Below are positions 25,101 to 35,200 of a stretch of 64,000 nt of DNA, piece by piece. How positions within the stretch are numbered: the stretch's first letter is position 1; each line of letters begins with the position of its first letter. The notes under the pieces were generated by a model. The model made no database searches, was not told the origin of the DNA, and was given only the letters and a program-made list of their open reading frames with translations. The translations under genes and the position numbers were made by a program. This DNA is from Arbacia lixula (lineage: Eukaryota; Echinodermata; Echinoidea; Arbacioida; Arbaciidae): assembly GCA_963669155.1 (NCBI GenBank), contig OZ022588.1, positions 19,694,938-19,758,937 on the forward strand. The letters are read 5' to 3'.

Positions 25101-28100
25101 GCAGTCGATAAATATGCCTCCGCCTCTTTGCTAGCTCTATTTATATTATTCTCAGAAAATTTGTTTGTTTGTTTGGGAATGTTCCAGTGAATTCCTATGT
25201 TCATTTGACCTTTGACCTCTTACTTCTTTGACTTCCAATCTAACCAGTCCATCTAAATCCATCCTTGTATCCTGGTGATTCATCTGTGTACCATGTTTTC
25301 TTGAAATGCATAATTGGATTGGGATTTATTGTGAAAAATATAAGTTTGGGGGCAATTTTCAGCAAATTTTGACAAAGCTCATAAACCTTTGACCTCTGAC
25401 CTTTCAGGATTTTTACCCAAACGTTCACCAGTCTGCCTCCATGAAATGACACATCTCTGTACCATGTTTTGTTTGAATTGAATCATTAGATTTGGATTCA
25501 ATGTGAAAAATAGCCAATTTTTGGCAAAGTCTATTAACCTTTGACCTCTGACCTTTGAGAAATTTCACCAAAAATGTAATCAAACTACCCCTAAGTAGTG
25601 ATCCATTTGCACCATGTTTGGTTGGTAATGCACTATTGGATTGGATTTATTTTGAAAAATATCACTTTGGGGCAATTTTTAGGTAATTCTTGGCAAAATT
25701 CATTGACCTTAGACCTCTGACCTTTCAGCAATTTCACCAAAAATGTCACTAGTCTAGCCCCAAGTAGTGATCCATCTTTGCCCATGTTTGGTTGGAAATG
25801 TGCCATGGATTGGGATTTATCGTGAAAAATATAAAGTTTGGGGCAGTTTTCAGCCAATTTTGGCAAAGTTCATTGACCTTTGACCTTTCAGGAATTTTAC
25901 CAAAAATTTAACTAGTATATCCCCAAGTAGTGATCCATCTATGTACCATGTTTAATGAGAACTGCATCCTTATGAAAAAGGTCAAATTTTTGCAATTTTT
26001 AACAAAGTTCATTGACCTTTGACCTCTGACATTTCAGGAATTTTACGCAAAATGTCACCAGTGTACCTCCAAGCGGTGATCCATCTTTGTACCATGTTTG
26101 ATAAGAGTTGTATCCTTGGATTTGGATTGAATGTGAAAAAGGTTCATTGACCTTTGATCTCAATCAGATTTGACCCAAATTTTACAAACTTCATTGGTTT
26201 TATGCAATACACACATGTACCAAGTTTGAAGCAAATCTGGTTCATGGTTCTCAAGATATTGCCTAAACGGATATGGGACAGACGGACGGACGGACAACGC
26301 GAAAACATAATGCCTCCGGCCACTTCGTTGCGGAGGCATAAAAATAAGAATAGTCCCTGTAGCCTAGAGTTTCAATCTAGCCATTTCTTCTATTTTAGAA
26401 AGCAATGAGGCATTTAAACTGTTCATTACCCTCTGGGGTCGGCTCCATTTCAACATCTCTTTTTCCATTGGTTGCTTCCTCCTCGGCCGCCTCCCGCATT
26501 TCTTCAGCTTGTCTGATCAGCTTCTCCTGCCGCTTCTTCTTCTTCCGCTCCTTGACTGCAGACAAACATCAAACATTAAACAGAGAGTATGATGACATCA
26601 CGCATAGTATCATAAAATATGACATGGTCACATAAGACTGCAGTAAATATCAATCATCACACACAATGATGACATATTACATGTCCCCATAACCTAATCA
26701 TATAAGGATGCAATATACCTTAGACCAGGGTTCTAACCTTTTTTTTTCAAATTGCCTTAATATCCTTGGGGCTTACAATATTTTTCAAAGTTTAGGGGTA
26801 CACATGGAAGCTTGTTGAAATAAAATTTTTGTGAATTCCAAATGCAATTACATGAATATGAGCTACTGGTAAGAAGGTTACAACTTTGAATATTCACAAG
26901 GCAAACAACGAAGATATGCTTCTATAAAGTAGTTTAAAGTTCTGACTGTGATCTGAGGAAGAAAAAGGAGTGGATGAGAGTCACAACTTACTTTCCTGCT
27001 TCCAGTTCTTCCATTCAGCTGCCTGCAGATGGAAGAAGAAAAAAAAAATTGCTATGAATCCCCTGCACAGTAATGACACATGATAATACAACAAATCATT
27101 TGTTTATGTGTAGCAGTTGTTCTCAAACTTATAATGACTTATGAGAGATTCTTGGCTCCATACTCTGAATTCTACTCATTTCTGATTGTTAATGGTCCGA
27201 CAGTACATGGGAGAAAATACTATTTGAGAACATGCCTTTACAGACAAACAAGGAGGCTGTTACCTGCTGAGTGAGGTGGTTGGAGTGGGCCTCAGGGTCT
27301 GGCAGGTTCACATAGATCTGGTGCTTCCCACAAACCTTCTTCTCGTCTAACAGGCTCTTGATCTTCTTGGATGTTTCTCGTCGGTGGAACAGGGTGTCAC
27401 TGGCAAGCTGACATGGAATGGAGAAAATTACTTGTATTTTAATCAAACACCAAGGTAGAGTCATTGTCATTTCTTCAATTTTACCTGTGAGCTCACAAAG
27501 CACAAAAGCAAAAGTGGGAAGAAAAGTCTCAGATCATCATACACCTTAAAATCTTCAATTGAAACTTCAGTATCATGCAAAGAAGAACAAGAACAGGAAG
27601 AATGAGTACAGGACAATGAAAAAGAAGAGTAAAAGAGGGAGAAAACACACCAAAATAAGAGAGAAAAAAGAAGCATAGAAGGAAGAAAACTAAACAATAT
27701 GTTGAGAGATGCTGTTGATCCTTACTAGACGTCTCTTACACCTGGCCTTACATACCTTGTATTCAGGGAAGACCCACACACTGTGCAGGGTCACGGTAGA
27801 AGAGTAACCAAACTTCTTACTCATCATGGCCTTCCCTTCCTCAGGTGCACCATCTTCACCATTCTGCCAGAAAAAAAAGAAGAAATAACCTCTCTTTGAG
27901 TCTCATCTACTATTGTGGATCTTTAATACAGTTTTAACATGAAAACAGTGAATTTCTAATTGAAACATGTGGGTGAAGCAGAAATATCTGTAGAAATTGA
28001 ACTACACAGACAAAAATTATACAATACATTTGAAGAAAAATGAGTTCAAAAAGGGGTTTTATTAAGTTATACCATACTCTTTGCACCATGTTATGGACAA

Positions 28101-30565
28101 TATTTGGGATCTCACATTCACTAGTATAGATTGATCCTCAATGATTCATGTATGTGTTTATTCCACCAAGTCTGTACAGAAGGAAGTATTTTTGTCATTC
28201 ATACAGGTGCACAATTAAATTCATTAAATTACTAAAAACAGGGACTATGGCAACTTACCCACTACCATCCAAACAAGAGCAAATTAGCCTCAATGAATAT
28301 TTTTTTAAAATTATATTTTCTTTTCCCTCACTAAGTATAGTCAGGCATGAGAATGACTTTCTTTAAAAATATCTGAAAGTAAATTAAACCAGCGGCGGGG
28401 GTCCAGGGGCAGCGCCCTGGCGGGGGTTCAGGGGGCAGCGCCCCCTGAAGCTCCTGGGTTTTAGCATTTTAAGGGGGTATACGAAGCCATTCTGGAGTAC
28501 CAATGTGATAGAAAAAGGAACCCATAGTGGTGTACCTATTTGGCGGGGGGGGGGGGGGGGGGGGTGCACGTGCACCCTGGCCTGGGCCCCAGTCTAGACT
28601 ATGCCCTTGGGTACCCATCAATCATTCATGCCCTTACAGACCACCCGATGGCTTGGTAGTCTGGCTCACCCCTGGGGCTTGTGTCACTCCATACCTCGGA
28701 CCATCGTGACTTGCCCCAAGGGTGGTGGCAAAACAATGATAAACTTAAAACATAGACTAGTCATTGTCATTGATGAAGCCCAACATCAAATTAATAAGAT
28801 CAAGATCTAGACTTATCATTCAATCATAATCATCAATAAAGATAAAGTTCACGAAGTTAGTAAGCTTAACTTTAAAATGAATGTCATGTACAGTAATTAT
28901 TCACAAACAAAGTATTTAAATTACCAAAGTTTAGGCAGTAGTTGGTCCTTCTTTCACGGTATCTCTTCTTGTGTTTGTCTCCAGTGGCATGCTGACGCAG
29001 TGTTTTAAGACCTCCGTTGCCATACCTAGGCTTAATCCTTATGCCGTCATTGCACCATAAGCACCAAGCTTCACCGGGATTGTACAGCTTACGAAAACAA
29101 TCCCCAACTAAATGTTGATCAGGAGTGCCTTCCAAAAATACACGGTCACACCACGACCAGTTCCATCTATTTTTGACGGATTTATCTATCTCTTTCGGGT
29201 CCGCTTCTCCCCCATCGCGATCAACGAACTTCGGCTTGGATGCCGCCATTTTGATACTGCATAGTCTGAAAGACCAGCCGTTACGATGCTGTCAATTTCT
29301 CTCCAAGATGCGAACATTGTGGAGTGTAACGAAACAGCATCATTACGGCTGTTTATGAGACTGAAAGCCACCGCACACATGCTACACGATTTTCGGTCGC
29401 GCTCGCGCGCGCACCACTGAATCAGTTCAGTGGCTCGCACGATCAGTGCAGCAGTGGTGCGACCGAAGCTCGTGTGGTGTGCATCTGCGGTGCAATCTCG
29501 CGCTCCGTGCGAACAAATCGATCAGTGAGGCGCGTTCCCGGGGCGCGGCCCGGTGAGGATTCAGCCTCGCGGTGACTCGCTACGCAATGATTTCACTCGA
29601 AATGGTGAAGTACTTTTATAGTTTCTGAGTGTAAAAATGACTTGACCCCCCAGACCCTACCCCCCAAATATTATTTCAAATTCACATCGAACTCGGCGAC
29701 CACAGATTTTGATGTAAAAAAATCGGAATTCCGATAAAAATCTGAAAATTCTCATGCCTGTATAGTGCGCAACACATTCAGGGTACCAATTTGTTTACAT
29801 TGAGCTGATTGTATTTTAATGTTCTGAATGCTGATTAGTAAACACATACCTGTTTAGATTTCTTCTTGTCACACTGTCTCTTAGGGCCATGGTGGCAGGT
29901 CATCTTCTTGATTCCGAGCATGATGTGAGGCACACCTTTCAGCGCCAGCTCCTCAAACATCACCTTGTGTCGCCGCAGTTCTTCTCCATCTGTTACACGG
30001 GAATCATGAAAAAAAAGAAACACAGAAGTCACTAGACAGGAATAACCATCTCATTCGGGGCATTCGTTAATCAAAATTACATGTTTGGACATATCCCTGA
30101 ATATAGGGTGTTCAGAGGAGCCGGATGCAATCTCAGCGGATCCAACGTCCTACAGAGACTGATTTTTCGGTCTAAGAAGTCATGTGCTGTAAGCGTGTAT
30201 ATCGTCGGCGTAATAATTTCGTTTGTTGTTAAAATCTACCATCCTTGCCTTGGCTTGCTTTGTAAATGGGCCTTGGTGTGGTGCTAATGACATCAATTAT
30301 CCGTGCAGCCTATATATCTACACCTGTTTATTATCAATTGACAATATTTAAAATAATTAAAATGCCAACTTATGACATGCAGAGCCAACTAAAAAGTGAA
30401 CGAGTGGGACAATGTAATATACTCACCGGGAGCGGTTCCAAACTCCCCACCTTTACAATAGTTATTCAGGCTTGTCACAGCAAATTTTGAACTCGTTTTC
30501 TTTTCATAATCCTGAATTATTGATAGGGCTCCTGACAAATTTGAAGCGAGTTGAAGTTTTGCCAT
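18762..30565 (-). CDS. SPOUT1: SPOUT-class RNA methyltransferase SPOUT1 (C9orf114/CENP-32) with N-terminal zinc-module extension
   Basis: Exons: 30427-30565, 29850-29989, 27756-27863, 27264-27407, 26992-27022, 26430-26555, 24332-24420, 23847-23917, 23434-23526, 22869-22918, 22316-22446, 21624-21690, 20652-20859, 19105-19252, 18762-18830. All have AG/GT borders; total 1614 nt, 537 residues plus stop. SPOUT1 is known as a large-subunit rRNA uridine-N3 methyltransferase also found at the mitotic spindle. Residues from about 230 follow the human protein closely: PWTVSLALPGSILDNAQSPE, IGKKGNANVQLARILQYLE, LLNPVDSPHH, HAGLYWGYSVRLA, GYDLTIGTSERG (knot region), HALVVFGGVQGLE, GSRTIRTE. A charged coiled stretch precedes it. 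The human protein is about 376 residues and starts near AAEWKNWKQE (178-187). Residues 1-177 are extra here and resemble a CARF/FAR1-type zinc module (Cys78 in CHHG, His170-x-x-His173 in HSNH). No in-frame Met exists between that module and residue 205 or so, so an upstream exon is needed. Confidence 0.88.
19334..20345. mobile_element. pogo/Tigger-like MITE, 1012 bp, in a SPOUT1 intron
   Basis: It begins CAGGGAAACCCCGTTATAACG and ends with the inverse, CGTTATAACGGGGTTTCCCTG. TA lies immediately outside each end (19332-19333 and 20346-20347). TIR shape and TA target fit the pogo/Tigger branch of Tc1/mariner. No transposase is visible. Near 19428-19460 a LINE-like terminal tract (repeated TTCAAA, then TTTATTTCATTTCC) suggests a nested insertion. 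Confidence 0.75.
21363..21440. mobile_element. Isolated pogo-like terminal repeat fragment
   Basis: TACAGGCAAACCCCGTTATA followed by GAGCACGGGTATAGCAAGAAC resembles the terminus of the element at 19334-20345. No partner end was found, so it is likely a remnant. Confidence 0.5.
21890..22310. repeat. Long (GA)n-rich tract in a SPOUT1 intron
   Basis: About 400 bp of GA-rich repeats with GGGAGAAAGAGATATAGG units. It ends a few bases from the SPOUT1 donor at 22316. The long frames over it are repeat translations. Confidence 0.9.
24650..24966. mobile_element. MITE-like repeat, copy 1, in a SPOUT1 intron
   Basis: Shares GTGCGGCTTATACGCGG, GTTAGCAGACCCAACA, the segment ATTGTGTGACAACAT and CAGTGTGACACAATTGAT with 33757-34313. 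Boundaries are uncertain. No coding capacity. Confidence 0.6.
25080..26344 (-). mobile_element. Helitron-like non-autonomous element (pearl/HINE type), copy 2
   Basis: Same architecture as 16194-17668: minus-strand 3' end with hairpin GACTGC-GTG-GCAGTC and terminal CTAA followed by T, diverged tandem core units, a short (ACGG)n tract at about 26278-26296, and hairpin CCTCCGGCCAC-TTC-GTTGCGGAGG at the other end. It lies in the SPOUT1 intron between the exons at 26430 and 24420. Divergence from copy 1 is obvious by eye, so both are old. Confidence 0.75.
28342..29760. mobile_element. TIR DNA transposon carrying a zinc-finger ORF, in a SPOUT1 intron
   Basis: It starts CAGGCATGAGAAT and ends with the exact inverse ATTCTCATGCCTG. 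The same 6 bp TATAGT lie outside both ends (28336-28341 and 29761-29766). Size 1419 bp. It lies in the intron between SPOUT1 exons 29850-29989 and 27756-27863. Inside are a G20 run (28545-28564), a GC-rich block (29380-29580) and a 121-residue frame on the minus strand. TIR starting CAG is hAT-like, but hAT makes 8-bp duplications; only 6 bp match here, so I leave the superfamily open. Confidence 0.75.
28884..29249 (-). CDS. BED/C2HH-like zinc-finger protein encoded by the TIR element
   Basis: Single-exon frame of 121 residues lying wholly inside the transposon at 28342-29760. It begins MAASKPKFVDRDGGEADPKE. Residues about 60-94 hold a candidate finger: WCLWCNDGIRI, then GNGGLKTLRQHATGDKHKK, giving Cys-x2-Cys followed by His-x5-His, as in BED-type fingers of transposases and host genes derived from them. 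No DDE catalytic domain follows, so it is either a truncated transposase N-terminus or an independent finger protein. The GC- and CpG-rich block 29380-29580 lies just upstream of its ATG and could be its promoter. Confidence 0.55.
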   Translation of the reverse strand: MAASKPKFVDRDGGEADPKEIDKSVKNRWNWSWCDRVFLEGTPDQHLVGDCFRKLYNPGEAWCLWCNDGIRIKPRYGNGGLKTLRQHATGDKHKKRYRERRTNYCLNFGNLNTLFVNNYCT

Positions 30566-32230
30566 TTTATAGATCCCGCTGAGCCACGTTATGGACGTGA
30601 TTGCATGCAGTAAAGAGAAAACATTAAATAGTGTTGGTGAAGTCAGCTAGTTTTAATATTTTATTTCATTTGTGCACAAAAATAAGATTGATATTCAACT
30701 AACACTGGCAAGCTCATGGTTATCATTATTATTGATTTTACAATAGACTTAATTTTTAATAAGAAAAAAAAATGTCATTGTTGGGCTCAAAATCCAGGAT
30801 GTACTGAATTAAATAGAGGTATTGGGCTGAAGTAAGAATATTTTGCGCTCCTCAAAGCATACATGTACTACATGCACCCACAGAACTAGTCCGTGCATGT
30901 AGTACGTATATAACTCTAGTACAGTTTAATCATATGCATGCACAGCATAGAACTGACACTGATAGTGACAGCGACAGTCTACATCTGTTTTGCATCAACC
31001 CCCCATCATGGACATTTGATGACTTGGACTTAGTAAATTTCTTCATCCTTCGAAAAAAAACAGTGGAACAGGCGCAGCCCTAGCCACAGGTGGGTTAATA
31101 AACATGCTTGCTAATAAAGAAGAGACCCATGGCATGAGTACACAACATACATCACACTTCGACTTCACAGTAGCAGTTACTAGTACTAGAAGCATTTATA
31201 ATCTAGAAGTAGAACTAAAAGTCTTATTGTTTCATAACAACTTTTAAGTTATGAAACGTCAGTCTACATTAAAAAAAAAAAAAAAGCAAGACATTTCATG
31301 AGTCGTTTTGGCAAAACTCATTAAAAATGTTCTCTCTAAAAATTATAGCTATCTTAGTATCTAAGCAGTAAGCTGATCAAATTGTTTGCATGCTTGGAAC
31401 AAAAATTTAGAAAAGCTCTACTACTCTGACTACTAGGATGTTCCTAGTCCGGTGCATCATACCACGTCAGATCCTGTTCTATACCACATGCAGATTCAGA
31501 ATGCTTGCATGACACCTTGCATTGTCATTGTGAAATGTATTTCTTCAGTAAAATGATGCAGCCTGCTGAGCATATTTCACCATAATTTTGTCATAGCACA
31601 AATTATTGCACATTTAAGGCTCCAATCTTGCAGCTCAGCTTTCCATAAAATTGTTCTCCAGGACCAGGATCGTCTGCTCGAGGACAATAGACGCCACAGA
31701 TCTGGAACAGAGAACCTAGGTTGGAATTGTGATAGCTTAGCCTTTAAGAAACATGCATCTCGGTGCTTTCATCAGAGTGAAGCTTCTAAAGAGTCATCAC
31801 CATTTTGAGAAATCTGGTCAGAACAGGCTGAGCTGTATGACATGCATGTCAATTGCTGATGAAATGTTTACAAAATATGCAGACTCGGGTGCAAGAGTCA
31901 TGTAGAGGCTCAAAATGTAGAAATGAAAAAAAAAACCTACACTCTGAGACAATGATAGGACAGCTGAGGTGAGTTGCATGTTGAAAGATAGCACATGGAG
32001 GCTGACTGTTGCTATGGACATGGTATGGTTCCATTTCCATGTACGGCTCATATTACATGACAATTGTTTATCTTATTATAACTGAGCTATTTAGAATAAC
32101 AAAATAAATATCTGTACAGATTCCCCCTATTACTTATTGAAATCATTATTTTGCTTATAACTTTGAAGTAATCCTTTTATTTATTTCTGCAGACTCATAG
32201 GTACTAGTAAGCTAGGAACCTTGATCCACA
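30566..32230. other. Head-to-head intergenic region between SPOUT1 and FBXO38
   Basis: The two start codons (30565 minus and 32231 plus) are 1.67 kb apart and diverge, so a shared promoter is possible. A likely splice acceptor (TTATTTCTGCAG) at 32181-32192 precedes the FBXO38 start, so a noncoding first exon should lie in this interval; I could not place it. The rest is AT-rich with no coding frame recognised. Confidence 0.55.
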
Positions 32231-35200
32231 ATGCCTAAAGCCAAGGCTAAGACCGGAAGCAAGCGACTCAAGACACGGTCTGGGCGATCTGAGTACTCTG
32301 GCCCCTCAGGGAGCTCTGGGGTCCAATCCCTAGGCCAGGACCAGGACGACTCCTCTGGACCCAAGGAAGACTTCATCAGCCAGCTATCTCTGGAACTCCT
32401 TGAGAAGATCTTTGACTTCCTACCGATCCAAGCCACAGCAACTTGCGAGTGCCTCAACCGCCATTTCCAGCTGGCAGTTCTGTCCTACATGAAGGTGGTG
32501 AAAGTCATTGATCTGACTGAGCATGACCGTTATGGCTGGCACGGCTTCCTGCCTCGAGGCTTCACTCTGGCATCACTGTCGAAGATCCTGAGGCAATGCC
32601 CCAAGCTGGAGGTAATCCGTGGCCTTCACCTGCATGCTGACTGGACTCTGCTGTGCTACCATGTCGAGTCGGAGCAATTCGTCAGGGGCATCGTCAGAGA
32701 GCTTAAGCGTTGCCGCCACCTCCGTCACGTAGAGGTGTCCAACATTGAGCTGGCCTGCGCCATCCTCAAGCAAATGCCAAAGCTGGACTTGGGACACTTT
32801 GCCAACCGTAAGGAGGTCTTTGAGAGCTACTGTCGACCAGAGTTTGCTCTGGTGAGCGACTTCCGCATCAGCAAGCTGCAGTTGACAGGCGTGGTCCTGG
32901 ATAGCCTGCCCTCTACGCCGCATCTCCAAGAGCTTTTCCTGGAGTGGGTGGACCTCTACAGCTTCTCCCCCTTCCAGAACTTTGTCTGTCCTGCTCTCAA
33001 GACCTTTGTCATGAGGAACTGCTTCAAGCCACAGAACGCTCTGAAGTACGTTCCCCTCATCAACAACCTTGCCAAGTGCCTGGAGCTTGAGCGACTAGAG
33101 TTGGTGCGAGTCCCGTTCTTGGGCGGACTCATACAACACAAAGTAGAAGAAACTGCACAGGTCCGTATTATACCTCTTTAGAAATAGCTTTAGTGCAGCA
33201 AAGATCCCTTTAAAAAAATAATTGTATATCTGACAATGAAAATTTGTTATTAAATGAATTAGGTAGTGTTGACACCTATACTTTGAATTATTGACACCGG
33301 TGAGGGGAAAATGAAAGGTGCATTTTATAAATATTTCACCATCTGTCTCACAAAATACTCTCCTTCTCCTTATCTCTCTTTGGCTTTCTAAGCAGCGCTT
33401 CGTACATATTCCGAAAATATAACCAACAGTCCTTTTAAGGACTAACATGGCGTACCAGGAAAATCATTGTATGCTTCCTTCAAGGAACATATAAGAGCAA
33501 TGTATTTACTCTTCTTGTTGTTTGCAGGAGCAGAGCCAGGCCTTCAGCAGGCTCAAGACACTGCTGATCAGTGGCTGTAAGAACTGCACCGAGCAGGACC
33601 TGGGCTACCTACTGCTGGCCGCAGCCAGGTGATACATCTAAAATTCATACATTTGCATAATTTGTTAGATCAATTTATCTGTAAGAACTTCATTTTGTAG
33701 TACCCGGACTTCCTACTGCTTGGTGTAGCCACGTTTGCATACTGAACTGACATTTTTTTTTTCTTAAAAATCACTGCAAAGTCTGGGTGCAGCTTATACG
33801 CGGCGTTAGCAAAAGTCGGTTCTTTTAAACCAGTGAGTAACTGGCAGACCCAACATGTAATCACATGTATGGGACTGTGCATTGTGTGACAACATCCAAC
33901 AACAAGATAGATGGCTTTGATAGGCAATCCAGTGTGACACAATTGATATACCGGTGATACAATACTGGTACTAAGAAAGCACCAGGAGTAGTATTTGTCC
34001 AAGTCAACTCAAAGATACCGCTAATGAGAAAGCTACGGCTCAAAATAGCACACTCCGTGAGACGGAGGCCGCCATTGTTTCTTTGATCTGCGGCGGCCTG
34101 GGGTATAGATAAATGCTAGCCAACGAACGTGGAGGACGTAAACACTTAAGTGTTACGGTCTCGTGTTGACTCCCTCAGCGTTCATTGATTCTAGCTATGC
34201 AATAAGCCATGCCAGACGGTGGTGCTGCGATCCCATTCTGGTATTTCCATTTTTTTTTTTTTAAATTGCATGTGCGGCTTAAACGCAAGTGTGGCTGTTA
34301 TGCCGGTCGGTATGGTACTTATGCATTTGCATAAAGTAGTTCCAACATTTTAGCATCTAGGTGGTTTGTCCATGTAACTGTTTTTATTGTCTTCTTATCA
34401 CGACTGTCATCCTGATTGCCAGATCTCTAGAGAGCCTGAGTCTACAGCCATGCCTCACCAAGGACAGCCTCTTCCTGTCTCTCAAAGCCATCGAGGCCAA
34501 GGCACACAAGCTCAGGCTTCTGCATCTAGGCTACGTTGATCCTTGGGCTAACTCAGGTCAGTTGGTCACAAAAGGCTCTCTTGGCCATGCTGTGTAATGT
34601 TTCATAGCTTTAATGCCAGAAGAAAACAAATAAGCCTGATATCATAAAAAAAAACAAAAAAAAAACCAGGCTGAACTATGTGTTCAATTTTGCTCTATTG
34701 CAATTATTAGAGCTTATCGATTGTTCAAATTGTAATTTCCATTGATTTTCAACAATTTATTCAATGTTTTTAGAAATGTGTTACCATCAAACAAAACAGT
34801 CAGAAGACATCCATGTTTTATTAATGGCTTATCCAGCATTTCATGTATGAAATTGAATTGGATCAGTATGTCCAAAGTTCCTTTAAATGTCTAGCTCTAC
34901 ATATTGTCCACTGTTAAAGTTTGAAGAAGATTTTTGTGTGTATTTAATGTTTATCCACTCTTTGTTTTAATGTGATGTGATTTAGGGAGGTACAGCCCGA
35001 CTGAGCTGGCAAGCCGTGGTCTGGCTGAGGTGACTGAGAATCCAGCCCTGCTGACTGACATGGGTATGAAGGCCATGGGACAGGTCTTCCCAAACCTGCA
35101 CTCCATCACTGTCTACAATTGCCCTCACCTCAGGTACCCACGGGCATGGCTGGATGTGGGTGAGTGAGCAGGGTTTCAGGCTCGGTTCTCTCTTTTCTCT

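Larger units (their letters stand above)
27264..30565 (-). other. SPOUT1 5' exons encoding a CARF/FAR1-like N-terminal module
   Basis: Four exons (30427-30565, 29850-29989, 27756-27863, 27264-27407) encode residues 1-177. Seen: MAKLQLASNLSGALSIIQDY, KTSSKFAVTSLNNYCKGGEF, GVPHIMLGIKKMTCHHGPKR, TVTLHSVWVFPEYK, then KHQIYVNLPDPEAHSNHL. The order (short tail, Cys-His-x-Gly with Lys/Arg, a beta segment ending FPEY, then LP-x(5)-H-x-x-H) is the pattern I associate with CARF/ALS2CR8 and other WRKY-GCM1-like zinc modules that accompany MULE-type transposases. The usual second Cys appears replaced (YSS at about 113-115). Alternatively this is a separate small gene read through into SPOUT1. Assignment is by eye. 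Confidence 0.5.
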
